Shown here: piece after piece, positions 12,085 through 26,379 of the stretch
How the letters are laid out: every line of letters starts with the position of its first letter
Numbering within the stretch: position 1 is the first letter of the stretch
DNA from: Acanthacorydalis orientalis
Taxonomy: Eukaryota; Arthropoda; Insecta; Megaloptera; Corydalidae
DNA length: 64,000 nt
Assembly (NCBI GenBank): GCA_034766995.1
Contig: CM068318.1
Location: forward strand, 5,751,001-5,815,000
Reading direction: 5' to 3'
Made by a program: the position numbers and the translations under genes
The notes under the pieces: generated by a model
The model's database searches: none
What the model saw: only the letters and a program-made list of their open reading frames with translations
Told to the model about the DNA's origin: nothing

Positions 12085-12567
12085 TAGTTACGCATTTCAT
12101 ATGTATAGATAAAAGAAACAATGTTATCAAAAAATATGGCTTTGTTGTTCAAACAATAAAGAAATCATCGTATTTCATTTTTGTAATATATTTTTAGAAA
12201 TGAAATTATACTTTTCAATCGACTGTATATTTAAACAAATTTAATATTTTACTGATTTTTCATATTGAGGTTCGATAGCGTTGTATTAATTCTTTTTGGA
12301 CGGCACGAACAGGTCAGGACTGAGAGATCTTTGTTGTACTCTTTTTTATTTTTTATAATTAATACAGTGACATTCAGTGCTGCTCTACTTATACTCAGAA
12401 TTTATTTTTAGATTATAGAATAATTTACAATTTATTGAATATTACTTCTCTTTAAGTATCTATTCTTCCTCTCTTTCATTAATACATAGTTGGTTCGTAT
12501 AAAGAAAAATATAAGTTGAGAAATTGAGGTTAAAAGAGGACTATACTTATTATTGACATAATAAATG

Positions 12568-12602
<35 letters not shown>

Positions 12603-12618
12603 ATGTGTGTGTGTGTTT

Positions 12619-12660
<42 letters not shown>
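12568..12660. repeat. (TA)n-(GT)n-(TA)n compound microsatellite
   Basis: Two TA blocks flank an interrupted GT block. Confidence 0.96.
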
Positions 12661-12664
<4 letters not shown>

Positions 12665-14829
12665 TATCACTGATATTATAAGATCTTCGAGTTCAACGTT
12701 AACATTTTGTAAGCAAAACGGTTATAAACCGATGTTTGCCTAATCATTAATTAACACATTGTTTCTTTTATGTGAGAAACTTACAGCTGTGAAAGCGATA
12801 AGCTTGCCGAGATGGAAGCTACAAAACGGATGTTATTTATGTAAATTAAATTCAAAACTAAACAAATTTCGAGTTTCTTTCATATTTTTATTCATACGTC
12901 CCGTTCCGTGTTATTTGCAACTCGTCCGGTAATTACAGTGCACCTTCATTGAATCCTTTCGAATTATAAAAATCAATTTCTGTGCAATCGTCTTGTCTTT
13001 TCGAGTAAAATATTGTACAATATTCGTATAAACGTTATGATAAAATTTAGGAAACTGGTATATGCTTGCAAGTACATTAAAAAAAATATTTATTTAATTG
13101 CTAGTTTAGTATATATTTGAATAAATTGATATAAACACTATTTTAATTTGTGTTAAATCGTATATAAACTTGAGAATTTCAATAGAATATAATAATTTTT
13201 TATGAAATTAAAATAAGTGTGAAGAATATGATTTTCATAATGATTAATAAAATTTAATTATAATTAAGAATAAGAAATTTCATTCTTTGTCTCTAGTGAT
13301 GTATGTAGAGCGTGTTAAAACATTAAACATCTTTAAACGTTTGAAAATTCCACAATTATTCACGAGAAAAACGGATAATCTACACGAATAAATAATATTT
13401 ATTGAATCGACGTAGACACCCGTCCTTCTGTGGATTTCTTTGAAAAAGTCGAGTGTGAACGCAACAACCCAACTTTCGCAATGAGCCGGTCTCAGACTGT
13501 ACACGTAATTTCCGCGCAGTTAGATCCAATTCCGATATCTATCCCATTTCCTGTTTAGCATGACATTTTATACTCGTTCGAGTTTAGAGTTGGACTCTGC
13601 GAGAAAAAAGAAAACTCTATTACGGCGAAGCAATAAAATTTTCTGCAATGTTATCATGTGGACAGTTCGAATTTCGTATACTAGTTCGATTATGATTCCA
13701 ATCAATGATATTTAGTTGATATTTCAGTACGTTCACTTCGGTCGATGTTGATGTTATCTCTTGTCGGTTTCATGTTTTATTCTTTCCAGTAGAAATATTT
13801 AAAAAAAACGATTCGGAAATTTTATCGCGCGAATAGATCGAATTGTAAAGAGAAACAGTTAAAAACATTGAATCTTATTGTTATTATTTAAAAATTAATG
13901 ATTTTTTGAATAAATGATTAAATAATACTGAATTATATAACTGTCCACAAAAGATACTACTTGTTTATGAGAAAAAGTTGTAAAGCAACAGTACTTATTT
14001 TTTATTTGGAATATAAACAAGTCTCAATAAATTACACGATTCAAAAATTTCAATAAAAACACATATTCAGATTATTTTTAGATGTAATTGTCGTATCTAC
14101 TGAGAAACTTGTAGTAGTAGATCGAAGATTTAAGGGGCAACACCTACCTATAACTTTGAAGAAGTCATTTTTTTGCATTTTCATCATTGGATGAAAGTGT
14201 ATAAAAATTTCTAGACTGTATTTCCAGGTACAAGATGTGACCGATTTAAAACCGTTTTGTGCACACTGGATTGTTTCAAAATTTTTCACACTCAACACTA
14301 ATGTTATTTCTGCAAATTTTCAATTGAAAATCAATTTTTCTGCTTCCAATTATATATTTTCAATCAAGAGATTTATGTTATCCCGAATATTATCAACGAT
14401 TTTCCACGATATATCAAAATTTTCTAATGGCTAATCTGAATTAATTTAAAACCGACAAATTTGCAATTTTTTATTTTGTTCACGATAAAATAATGTCAAA
14501 TTAATCAAAAAATATTTGTTAAAAAAATAAGACCCATTCTTCCCTCCCGGATCCAAAAGGTTAAAATAATAAACTGTAAAGATAAGAAAAATTCTAGAAA
14601 TTTGTTTCATTTTTACAAAATGTATTTTTGTTTTAATAAATATGCGTTTAGTTTTTATTCAGTGAAATCTAAACCTATTTAATATTTTTATATGTTTTTA
14701 TGGTACAAAAATAACCATACGGTGAGAGATAAATCCAAGAGAGATCCATAGTTAGATCCTAATCTAAGAGAGAAGATCGTTTCACTAGACAAATAAACGA
14801 ATATCGAAATTATCCACGAATAGGAACTA
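12661..14829. other. AT-rich spacer with modest G+C patches
   Basis: Patches at about 12780-12970 and 13400-13650 are G+C-richer, with scattered CpG. Open frames at 13280-13504 and 14050-14298 (both minus) and 14237-14434 (plus) have no recognisable motif. No transposon signature seen. Confidence 0.5.
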
Positions 14830-15270
14830 AACTAAATTAAACTGCAGCGCGTGCCGAATACTTTAATTAAAACGATACGAAACACCTCTTAATATTAAAA
14901 ACCCAATAGCGTTCAACAGTTCACGCCGTCATATTTCGCAGGAAGTGTTTGATACGGCAACACACTTATATTGCGACTCGTGTATCATGTTGCCAAGGAG
15001 GAACGGACGGACAAATGAGCTTGATTACAAAGTGCAATTTGTTAAAATGCTCTAACGCTTGTTGAACATTAAATATTAATTACTTAATGTTAGAACCGCC
15101 GCGTCTACATGAAACTAAGATGCATGCTCCATCTCACTGTTCTTTCTTCTCGACTTGTTCTTATTTTCTGTTCTTTATAATACCCAGGAGAATCTTTCGA
15201 CTCATCAATCACTGACGCGGTTAGCGATCCAAGATGGCGTCGAGGGTGTTTTTGTTATTTGTTTTTTTTT
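14830..15270. other. G+C-richer patch, possible conserved non-coding DNA
   Basis: Contains CTGCAGCGCGTGCC, CAGTTCACGCCGTC and GAGGAACGGACGG. The neighbouring 84-codon open frame at 15155-15409 (plus) ends in arginine-rich low-complexity sequence and is not recognised. Confidence 0.3.
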
Positions 15271-17523
15271 TGTTGTTTCCGTTTTTTATATAAATCGTGT
15301 ATTGTTTTATCAATTATTTAAGAGACGAAGAATGAGGAAACATTGTTTTCGAATCCTAGCGATATACGATGTAATACCGTCGACATATTCTTCTACACAT
15401 TTCGTTTGATGTTAATTTAAATTAATTATAATTATAGAAATATAAAGTAAAAGTATGCACATCCATAAACTGAAATATGACCTCGTGTAACACAAATAAT
15501 TTTATTACTGAGAAATAAGAATTTATGTTATAAAGTAAACGGTCTTACATGTTATTTTCTTTTAATTAAATAAACTTGAATGTAGGTAATAAAGTTTTCA
15601 ACTTCAGGAAACTAAAAAATAAAATTTTTACAATAAATTAATTTATTTCTATCTAATTTGTTGTATTCTATAGATAAGAAACTATACTTACACAAAAATT
15701 AATATAATACTCATAACGATTTATATTTCAGCTTACAATCATAAAAAAAATATAAATAAGACAGTGAAATCGATTGATAAAATCCTTTTAAATTCGTTTC
15801 TTTTCCTATGAAAAAAGTGCATCTTGAAAACTGTACATGATCGCCAAAGTCATAAAGCGCTTTCATCGCAGTTATAAATCATCTCATTTAACGACTCCAT
15901 CCGTGTTGGAAACAGTATTTCGACTCATTCATTCCTTTGAGACTTTTGGTTTGAGTTCCACGAAACGTATCTTTTTCAGTGATATAAAAGCATTTATATT
16001 TAAGTGATTCATGTTTCAAGAGCAGGACGTTTCTTAATACGGATTGTAACTTATCAGCATATGAGTTTTTTTTTAATCTAATACGTTTAGATCTTGTACA
16101 TTATATTTTAAAAATCACATTCATAATTTAAAAATAAATTGGTTATTTAATAGAAATCAAATGTCAAATTCAGTTGTATTACCTTGTATACATATTGAAA
16201 ACCAATTATAAAATCGTATTTTATATTAATATAAGATAAAACAGATAAAACTGTATAGAGAAAAACTAATTTAAAGAGTTCGAATGAACGTATATGTAAC
16301 ACATGTACAAATATTGTAAAATAAATATTTTCTTGTCACGTTGAACATTGCAGAACATTTTTCAACAAATCGATGAAAAAAGAACATTTGACTCTGTGGC
16401 TTCCAATTGTACGTTTGTAGAGAATGAGTGGCTTTAAAAGGGAATTACATCTCTTGTATTTCACATAGGAGACGGTTCTTAAAAGAATATAACACAGACG
16501 ATGTCATGTAATTTCTTATAACTGCTTCAAGTCACTGTATTTTTATCGCAACCACATTCACTTACTTTACAAGTTATCATTTCTTTATTTTTCGTTTAAT
16601 TGCAAACATTCCTACCGATACATTTATATATATATATATGTGTGTGTGTGTATAAGGAATAATAATAATAGAAGATAATAAATATAGATATAAATAACCT
16701 TTTCTATATTTTAATAAATAATCAACTGTTGAGAATCAAAAAAAGTTAAAAATAAAAACAGTTAGAATAATTTATATTTAACAGAGGTACTGAAAACTGT
16801 AAAAAAATTACTGAAAAGTTTTTTTTGTAACATTCGAGAATCAGTTTTGCAGGTTTTATTATTCCCACAAGACAAGTAACACGGAAGTTGGATAAATGTT
16901 GTATGAAATAGAAACCATTACAAATACAGAAAGAAAGAAGTGGTTTCTCTTACAACATCTGCATCAAATAAAAACAAACTTAAGACTGCTGCATTCGTGT
17001 AAAGAGAGAAAACTAAATATGCTCGGATTCTAAGAATAAAATAATTTTGCACTACTTTTCCAGTTTTGATGGATTGTGTTTCGTTTCTATTAAATTGATC
17101 GATTTTTTAAAATTACTATTGATTGTTTAATTTTTTATATATTGAAGAACAAAAGTACATCTGATTTGGATAAAATTATGGTATCAATCGTTTAAATAAA
17201 AAAAAATCTATTGGAATGATACATAAAAAGTATTGATTATTTTAAATTTAATGAACAAGGAAACATTAAAAAAATAATATAATTATGGAGGTTAATCTGA
17301 ATTATGATTTTCAACTAAAAATACATTAGTGATTATTCTTTTAATTCAACAAAGCATTACTATAACAAATACATTCCTGGGATTTGTAGGGAATTAATAA
17401 AGGTTGACGTTACACATATATCTTGTAACTGTTGTCAGGTAAAATACTATTTCCTGCTAGCAAACATAATAAACATGTGTTTTAAATGGGTTCAATATAA
17501 ACGGATTAAACTCATTTCTGTAG

Positions 17524-17527
<4 letters not shown>
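15271..17527. other. AT-rich spacer
   Basis: No gene or transposon recognised. A short TA/GT tract lies at 16625-16651. Confidence 0.55.
16625..16651. repeat. (TA)n-(GT)n microsatellite
   Basis: About 14 bp of TA followed by about five GT units. Confidence 0.9.
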
Positions 17528-17564
<37 letters not shown>

Positions 17565-17567
17565 TAT
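17528..17567. repeat. (TA)n microsatellite
   Basis: TA run of about 31 bp, then CATATATAT. Confidence 0.95.
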
Positions 17568-18707
17568 TTCTATAAATATGCCTTAGTATTTTAGACAAAT
17601 AACTAAAATATAAATTAAATCTCTTTCTAGGACAAAGTATTATTTTTTAAATAAAAATACATATAAATAAATTAATTGAAACTAAAATCTATTTATATAT
17701 TAATTCAGACCAATCACGATACACTCAAAAAGCCAGACATTTTTATCACATACGCATTTGGCTTACACGTCCGGATTAAAAATTATTTATGCTAATATAT
17801 CCTGTGAAAATGGAGTTACATTTATTTGATACAGATCTAATTCGAAAAATAAACACATGTTACATGTATTTAAGATATTAAAAACTATACGAATAGTTCC
17901 ATGCTGCTTTCAATATAAAAAAAACAGACGATATTCATTAAGATTTCTTAATAATGAACGAAAATGTATGGCGATATTTGATATTTTATATTGGCAATAC
18001 GTGACGTCCGACAATATTTGTAAAAGCTCGACTATATTTTCATTAATGTGGAACGAATTCTTCTTTTATATTATTTAATTAAGAACACGGCCATTAGTTT
18101 ATATTAATCAACTTGTTTTTTATGACTGAACAACATTTTTTCAGTAATTAATATGCTTATTTCAGTACATTAATTTTCCATTTTATTAAGTTGTTAGTAT
18201 CGAGCACTTAAAAGTGACGTCGTTTAAAAACATTTAAAAAATAGTATCCAACGCACCTGAATAAAATATATGTATAAATATTCACATCGAGCACATTAGA
18301 TACCGTGTTTTAATAAATAAATCTCCTCGTAAGAATGTAACATTAACAAAAGGTTTTTAAACAAAACCTTTTAGTGGTTATTAAAAGGGATTTTTCACCT
18401 GTGAATAATAATTAGACATAATTGCTTCGGAACGTGAACGCTAGACAAGGATCTTGTCCAAAGGGTAAGCACATCTCTTTATTATATGCGGGGTTGTTTG
18501 AAGCATTATATTCATAAGACAGATAGATGGGGGTTTAATACTACTAAGTGCTGTGTACTTTGCCTGTGGGGTGTTTTCAAGGACTTGATCTTGAATGATG
18601 GAATAATAACTGGGAAAAATGTATTGTTTTTACGATCTTTTGTTCTGCGTCTTATTTATATTTATCGCAATTTACATTACTTTTTGCAAGAGATGCGAAT
18701 ATATATG
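17568..18707. other. AT-rich spacer
   Basis: No gene recognised. A mildly G+C-richer patch lies at 18420-18600. The 73-codon frame at 17857-18078 and the 97-codon frame at 18486-18779 (both plus) show no family motif, and the latter ends inside a TA tract. Confidence 0.5.
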
Positions 18708-18709
18708 GG

Positions 18710-18764
<55 letters not shown>

Positions 18765-18787
18765 TGGATGGATAGATAGATAGATAT
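18708..18787. repeat. (TA)n-(GATG)n-(GATA)n compound microsatellite
   Basis: About 45 bp of TA, then GATG and GATA tetranucleotide units. Confidence 0.96.
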
Positions 18788-21783
18788 GAATATGATATTC
18801 AATAATACCTAATCTTTTGAATCAATAATGTTAAAACAATATATGAAACCCTTTGAAAAGATACCAAATACAAATCAATAAGTTTTAAAATATATAAAAA
18901 TTAAATAAAACTTATGCTCGTTCCAAATATTTATATAATTTTTAGTTTTAGTGTAAAAAAATAAATATGTTAACAACTATTAGTTGTATTACAAGTATGA
19001 TTAATTAAATATTCTATCGAGAATAGACAAATGGGTTATTTAAATTTGATATGTTTTAAAAAAAATCAATTTCTATTCTTAAGTGCGTATTAAAAAATAA
19101 TTATAGGATATGAAAACATCATGGTTATTTCAAGGTTCAGGCGAGGTCAATAAAGGTTGTCTTTTTGGACACTATGAAGTTTTTCACTGGAAATCTATTA
19201 AAAGTTAACACAAATTTCTGACTTAAAACACTATCAAAAGTTTTCAGAAAGATGTTTTAGCTTCAGTGCTTCAGAACCACAGTAAGGCGGGTATAATAGT
19301 TACTATGTCTCATAAAATTCGGTAAAGATTCTGGAATACTAGGATGTACCTGCAGGTTAAATATTGGTTAAGAAGAAATAGTTAGGTGCTTAATTAAAAT
19401 CGAAAATTTTAATCCATGAAAATGCACAAATTAAATAAATAGTCAAAAATTTAAGAGACAATAAATTTTAATATTGTATAGAATTTAGTAATTATATTTT
19501 ATTGATATTTGAAGTGTAATATATATATATATATATAGGTTTTTATAAATAAATTTTTACATTGATATTTATTTCAATAAAATAAATTCTTTATAAAATT
19601 CAGACATGATTTGATAGTTGTTAGATTTAATCATCTTTTCAGAATTTTTTTAAATTAAATAAATATAAAAATATATTAAATATTTTGTTTATTCAAAACA
19701 AATCTAAATGTAATCTAATATTCCAACTATCATGAACTTGACTTCGAAATAAATTTCATAATATAAAATAATAATTTTTAATTGCAACTTTTTTTAAATT
19801 TCCTTAAATATTTTTACATTTGTTAAAAATATTATTTACATAAAGTGTAAAATGATATTTTCAAAAAGCGCATAATCTACCACATCGACTTTAATACAAA
19901 CAGAATTTAGCATTATTTAAAAATTCAAATAAACTAATTGCGAAACCACACCTCCGCTCGCCGATTTTCCGTGTGAAAAAATCGTACACTCGAACCCATT
20001 CTTTCGCACGTGTTTACAAATTATGGACATTTAAAAAACGATAATGTGGTTATTGGATCTGATATATTTTATGGTTAGTTATTTCTAGATCGTGTAATGT
20101 TGATTATTTGTAATCGAGGTATATTTTTGTGATACAGAATACAGGAAAAAAAATACAACAAAGCAACGTACGTTCTGTTGTAATGTACCTCACTGCCACA
20201 CGAATATACTTTTTTATGGAAAATATACAAGAGGGAGTTTTTAGTAAGTACATTTTATAAATTAAATTTGCCTCAAGTAAGATTCTCTTGCTTGGATAAC
20301 ACAATTGACAACTAAATAAGCGTTTCATAAAATTTAATGCCTTGGTGGAAATGAGTATCAGTTTCTTTAAAGGCGATAGCATGACTTTTAAATGAGATCT
20401 AAAGTAGCGTATAAGATTTTTAATATTTTTTTAAATAAACATATAGATATACATTTAAAACTCACACACACATGTGTATATAAAAGAGCATATATAAATG
20501 AATCTATATTTAGTTCAAAGGTTTACATATTAGTTTTGTTATGAAAAAAGGATTGTAATTAATTAATGAATTATTTTTCTATTCCACTGAAAATGAAATG
20601 TCAAGCTTTAATGTTAAATATTCTAATATCAAAAAAATATATTTTGTAGATAAAATGTAAGTATAAAAATGTCAACAAATAAATATTTAATAGAATGACA
20701 CATATCAATAAATCTTCATCAAATAAATAACTTATATTTATAGAAATGTTTTTTTAACAAAAAAAAGTCAATAAAACATTTATTTCTGTATCTACTAAAA
20801 TATATATTCCATATTTTCTTCAACTATTTTCTATTTATTAAGTCTAGTCATCAGATCGTTCTATAATGTTAATCATTCAATAAACTGAACATACTGTGAA
20901 ATGTAAATGTGTTAAACTTGTTCGGTGCTTATTGTTGTGTATGATAGACGTGTTTCTAGATAAAAATCGACAGTAGTACGACGAAGGTGAAAACTTAGTA
21001 AACAATTTTACCGTGCAGCGTGGAAACTTTAAAAACTCGCCGACGTCGAAGTGAAACTTTATAACGATCAATTGACCATCGTTGATGGAAAAAAGTTACA
21101 CTCTATTTACATAACAGGTTAGTATTCATCCGTCGAACTGAAAATATCAGAAATTTAAATTAAATCGCGTTTTAAACGAACTCAAACATGGACGGATATC
21201 TTTTGAATCTACTTGATTATTATCATCAGTATATATAAATATATATTTTTTTAAATCCATGCTTCTAAACATTCTACGTTACAAAAAAAATCGTTTTTTT
21301 TGGACTCTAGTGCAGGAATATCTCACGCAGAGTTGAATATTTTTTAGATCTCAGTCGCGATTGTTCGACGAATTCGACTGAAAAAGATTTAACCTACAAT
21401 AGAAATCTATCTAATACGCTGTATGATTGATTGGTATTGATAGTGATGAAAAACGTTTCGAAAAATAGAAATATGTATCTAAAAATGTAATACAGAACCG
21501 TAAGCGAAAATATTGAACTGTATTTCTGTTTCAGTATAGCTACAGAAAAACATATTCATATTTGATCAGAAATATAATTGTATGTAGAATCAATTTTAAT
21601 TTTTTCTTTCAGTCATATGGAAATATTTTCTTCTGAATTTAATTAAAAAAATTTCATTGATCATTTTCAGGTGTATTTGTAATTATTACTTCAAATCTAT
21701 TTTTTAGTGTTAGTGTAAGAGAAATATCTGTTTAAATATATGAAATATTTTCTAATAAAAGCTGGTATTGAAAATGAAATAAA

Positions 21784-21788
<5 letters not shown>
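18788..21788. other. AT-rich spacer
   Basis: No gene recognised. A short TA run lies near 19520-19538. A patch at 20990-21180 has more CpG (CCGTGCAGCGTGG, CTCGCCGACGTCG). A 92-codon minus-strand frame at 20104-20382 has no known motif. Confidence 0.5.

Positions 21789-21815
<27 letters not shown>
21789..21815. repeat. (TA)n microsatellite
   Basis: TA run of about 27 bp immediately before the probable LINE 3' end. Confidence 0.95.
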
Positions 21816-21839
21816 GAGTGTATATAAATGTATATATGT

Positions 21840-22081
21840 CAACGATACGCCAGCTGCGGCATCCATTTGACTAATGAGCAGTTCTGGTTGGTGTTTCGTC
21901 CAACTCTCCGTTTCACTGACGCTCTATGTCATTCCTTTATACACCTCCTGCCTATACCACACATTATCAACCCTCTTTTCGCGCCTTTTTGTTCGCGTGC
22001 CCCTCGCCGACGTCTGGAATCGTACAAAATCTTTTCATTCCACTAAACTTCTTCAAAAAAAAAAAAATAATAATAATAATT
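21840..22081 (+). mobile_element. Probable non-LTR retrotransposon 3' end
   Basis: A G+C-richer segment that ends in a run of 13 A followed by (AAT)n at about 22055-22081, the kind of tail left by target-primed reverse transcription. One frame upstream gives RLFVRVPLADVWNRTKSF, which resembles the FFVR..R.WN.LP motif found near the C terminus of Jockey/CR1-type reverse transcriptase ORFs. The rest of the frame is diverged, and no YADD or endonuclease motif is present, so this would be a 5'-truncated relic. I recognise the class from the motif and tail only. A chance match is possible. Confidence 0.4.
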
Positions 22082-22779
22082 CTCTTCTATTCTTTCTCAT
22101 ATTATTTTACCATTTCTTTGAATGTTACACCCTTCGTGGTAGTGCTTTTCATCAGATATTCAGAAACTAAGAAATACATTATGCGTTACTTCCATGCTGA
22201 TGCATTTGGAAAGATATTTGTTTCAAAATATATACATTTATTTAATTGCGCGCAGTATTTAAATTACAGAGAAATATCTGCGTGTTGTAAACTTATTTTA
22301 TGAGGGTGAGTTGAGGGTATAGATAATAATTTGAATAAAAAAAATATTTATTTATTTTGTTTCATTAGAAATACATTTTATAAATATTTGGAACATTTTA
22401 TTTGATTTAAGTTTACAGTTAATCCGTTTCCGTTACATTATTTAACGGAATTTAACGGGGTAGTAAAAACTCTGAATATTATATAACATGATATTAATCT
22501 ACAATACATGTTCGTCCTTTTTTGATTGGCTTGTATCAAATATAAACATGTACCTGTAGCAGATCACTTCTTTTAATGTATTGTAATACGAAGTTGTATA
22601 AATTGTAACTTGGAACCTTATTAACAAGGAAACTTAATAATAATATACTTTGAAACATTATTTGATACTTGCTTTATAGACATGTTAACTGTAGAGGATA
22701 GGGGATGAAAATAGGGGATATGGAAAAAATCAAAATAGGTTTTATTACAAGTTTAATGAAATCGTAGTTAGAGAGGATG

Positions 22780-22782
<3 letters not shown>

Positions 22783-22812
<30 letters not shown>
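22783..22812. repeat. (TA)n microsatellite
   Basis: TA run of about 30 bp. Confidence 0.95.
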
Positions 22813-22813
<1 letters not shown>

Positions 22814-22971
22814 GAAGATTTATATAGATTAAATGAATTGTCACAATATAATTTTCGATACTGCAGTTAAATTTATTTTGAAAAAAAATATTTTTCACTC
22901 ACCCCATAAATCATTAAAAAATTCTTAATCAGAAATATTAAATAATTGATTATTTATAAGTTAGGTTCTTT

Positions 22972-22973
<2 letters not shown>

Positions 22974-23015
<42 letters not shown>

Positions 23016-23029
23016 ATGTATATATATTG
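22974..23029. repeat. (TA)n microsatellite
   Basis: TA run of about 39 bp, then GATATGTATATATAT. Confidence 0.95.
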
Positions 23030-25349
23030 ATGGAGATTGTTAATAATTTAAATTCCATCATCCTCAGAACATTAAAGTATAGGAAAATCTTGTATTGTTT
23101 GTGAAGTAAATGAAAATTGAACTTGTGAAATTGAATTTTTGTATGTTTTTTAAAATTATATTTATACTATAATTTTCTCTAATATTTGTTTTCAGTTCGT
23201 ACAGGTTTCTATTAGAATAGGAATTTAAAATCTATTAAACGTTTTGTACAAATCCATTACTTTTTTTGTTTTTCTTTTGAAAATAATGGTTTAAGAATTT
23301 TTTTTTGCTTACTTGGTGAACAGATTCTTTTACTCAATGTTCTCTAAAAGCTATTAAAAGGAATTTTTTATTGAATTTAAAAAGTATATTAATAATGCAC
23401 ACAATTCAGTATTGAGTTCAAGAATATTTATTTAGTTTAAAGTTTTGTGTATATATAATTCGAGTATACATTCTTTGATAAGTTAAAATGATCATGCACT
23501 TAGTTCTTTTTTGATCATCAATAATATATATGATATTAATTAAGTTCTATTCTGTTCCAGGTATGATTCTACAACATTGTCTGTTGAAGTTTTCGTGAGA
23601 TTGTTGCCGAGTTTTCGTAAGAAAAGCAATTTAATACTTTTTTATGTACCTTTTCATCCGTTAAACTTTTATTAAATTGAGTAGCAAGTAACGATTTGAC
23701 GATTTTATAACGCGTAATAAATGAAAGATAAGTTTGACGTTATTGAGTTTACAATAAAACTTCGTTAATTCGTTAATCTCCGTATTAATTTAGTTGACTA
23801 ATTATTTTTTCTTCCGAGTATTATTTTTTAGTTATCAGTTTGACGAAAGTCTCGCTGCTCGTTGCTCCCCCGTCCGTGTAACACAGTTACCGTGCTCTAA
23901 TTTTTCCTGTTCACAATTTCCATAAATTCGATTTTAATTACAAAACTCGGAAGTTATTCAATATGATAACGAGAAAAATATTGAATGAGATTAATTTAAA
24001 CAAACAAGACAACACTCTGGCGTCCGTGTATTGAGATATTCGTGAGAACGCGGAGATATAATACAGTCGATTTATAAACCATAACTTGTGATTTCATAAT
24101 ATGCAAATACCTCCAGCAGCGAGTTCTAAACAGACGCTGTAATCAGGTCAAAGTTTCATGAAAACCGAAGTAAACGATTTCCTGAATTGAAAGTACAGAT
24201 TCGAAAGGTCATCCGAATGGTGTTCATTCATTGGACGACGGCATAAAATTGAAATCGAATTTAAATTTTAAATTAGTGAGTCGACAAAAGAATATTTTTC
24301 GAGACAAGACAATTTTAATTAATTTCATTATACTTTATGATTTAAAGGTGAAATAGCGTTATTCCACTTCTTGCGTTCCGTTCCCAAGTATTAAAAATTA
24401 ATCTGGATTTTTTGTCGCTACGGTCTTTTTCTCATCGACAAAAAAAAACATTTAATGATGGAGTATGACGCACATGAAATTCGTAATGACTGTCATTCCA
24501 TCGATGTTCCTAATTAGTCGTTCGTTTTCAATCGCATTTTTAAAAATTCAACAATTAATATCATATTTATACACATTGTTTAATGATGTACCGATTGTGA
24601 ACATTTTATTCAAATGGATTCTTATGATTTGTTTATATTCAATCACTCATATCAGCGTTCAGAATACATATTTTAATTAATCAAAATTAATAAACAAGAA
24701 TACTCGTGTACATTTTCTGTGAAGCACCTTTCATATTATTATTCATGTTATGCATATTTTTGTATTGTAATCTAATTGAATAGTATTATTTTTTGAATAT
24801 ATAATAAATTATCTTAATAAATATGATAAGTATTACAATTTCTAATTAAAATTCATGAAGTATATTCGTATAAATTTAATATTTTTCTTCTTAAATAAAT
24901 TTATTTTAATTAAGTAACGTTTATAATTAAAATTCTGTAACTTGTATAAGCAATACTAAATATTAATAATCTGTAAATGGAAAATCTTATTATATTATTT
25001 TTATACAGAAATCGAATCAGATTAGTTTCGTACTATAAAATGTAAGAAAAATCAATATAAATATTATATTACTATACGTATATATTAATTAATTATTATA
25101 ATAATTTTCACAATTTAATTAAAATGTAAGAAAATTGTGAAAAATACATTTATAAATAAAAAAATCTGATAAAAATAAATCTAGAATGTATAATCAACTA
25201 AGTAAGATTGTAAATAAGAAATAAAAAATCAATATTCTCAAGTAAATTGATTCGAATAAAAGGATATATTCTCTATAAAAAAAAACTATTAATTAGAAAT
25301 TTATAGTTGAAAAAAACACTTATACATTTTCGTGTCTGACATACCTAAC

Positions 25350-25740
25350 ATTCTTAATGCTCGTTACGTCTTTACAAGCTTCGTTGCTTTCGATCCCTTT
25401 GCCTTACAGTCATGAAAGATTTGTTGTGTTGAAAAAATATATGCGCGGATATTTTCGACAGCCCCATAAAAAGATATGTATATAATCATTAACTTATACA
25501 TCGAACACAATACCTATAGTTACGTCACGGTTCGTTAAATTCAAGTTATATTCCTAACGAATGCTTTTAGCATACCTGGCGTTTTTAACGACCGTCGATG
25601 TCGTTACGCTGCTCACGTCGTTACCTTAGTCATTTAACGTCGGTTGTGCATTGTGAATTGCATATCGTAACGTGCATCCCTCTAACACAATTTTATACGC
25701 AGTCAAAATCAGTCAGCGAGACGTTTTTAACATACGGATG
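25350..25740. other. CpG-bearing patch rich in CGTTA/TAACG words
   Basis: Within about 330 bp the word CGTTA or GTTACG recurs many times (CTCGTTACGTC, AGTTACGTCACGG, GTCGTTACGCTG, ACGTCGTTACC, TAACGTCGG, GTAACGTGC). The recurrence suggests either a decayed tandem or dispersed repeat or clustered binding sites. No open frame is recognised. Confidence 0.35.
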
Positions 25741-25962
25741 AGTATGGGATATAGTGTTTAATTGAATCCTGCGAGTCTCAAAGAAAAAAAGGAGGAAACG
25801 ATGATATGCGCGTTTTTTGTAGTCTACAAAAGCATTTTATTCGATGCGTTTGTGTGGTAAAAAATATTTTCATGGATTTGTATATTTATAGAAACGGTTT
25901 TATTTTTTGCTGAAAGAATTTCTACGATATTTTTCATATATATATATATACACACACCGTAT

Positions 25963-26032
25963 ATCTTGGCGTATACAACGACCTTTAAAACCCAAAAGAT
26001 CTTCAATAAATAAGGGGTTGTCTTATACGCTC
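25963..26032. repeat. Inverted repeat of the TCTTATACG motif
   Basis: GGCGTATACAACGACC (minus orientation) faces GGGGTTGTCTTATACGC, giving an imperfect inverted repeat of about 15 bp arms. The same core recurs at 26349-26361, 26544-26556 and 26566-26577. This arrangement resembles terminal inverted repeats of a small DNA transposon. The family is not identified. Confidence 0.45.
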
Positions 26033-26379
26033 AATACAAAAACAGAACTATTAAATAACGCGAAGAATTTATTGTGCTTATATAGAAATTAAATTATTTA
26101 TTTAAAAAAAATGGAATTTAAATTTTGGTACAGAACATAAATTCATTGAATAATTCATTTTAAATAAAAATTGTTAAAAATAAAATACATAGCCGTGGTC
26201 TTCTAGATACGAGCCGTGCACTGTGTTTCAATACACAGTATGTCAAAACAAGGTGATTCCCCGAATATGTAGAAAAATGTAATTCCTCTAATTTCTAATT
26301 TGGACATAAAATTGTATTATAACATGTGAAAGAGGTGTTCAGTTTAGGATCGTCTTATACGACCGACATATGATGAATG

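Larger units (their letters stand above)
22082..25349. other. AT-rich spacer with TA tracts
   Basis: TA tracts lie at 22783-22812 and 22974-23029. A short inverted repeat TTCCGTT/AACGGAA lies at 22428-22450. A CpG-bearing patch lies at 23820-24270 (GTCTCGCTGCTCGTTGC, CCAGCAGCGAGTTC). No open frame is recognisable. Confidence 0.5.
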
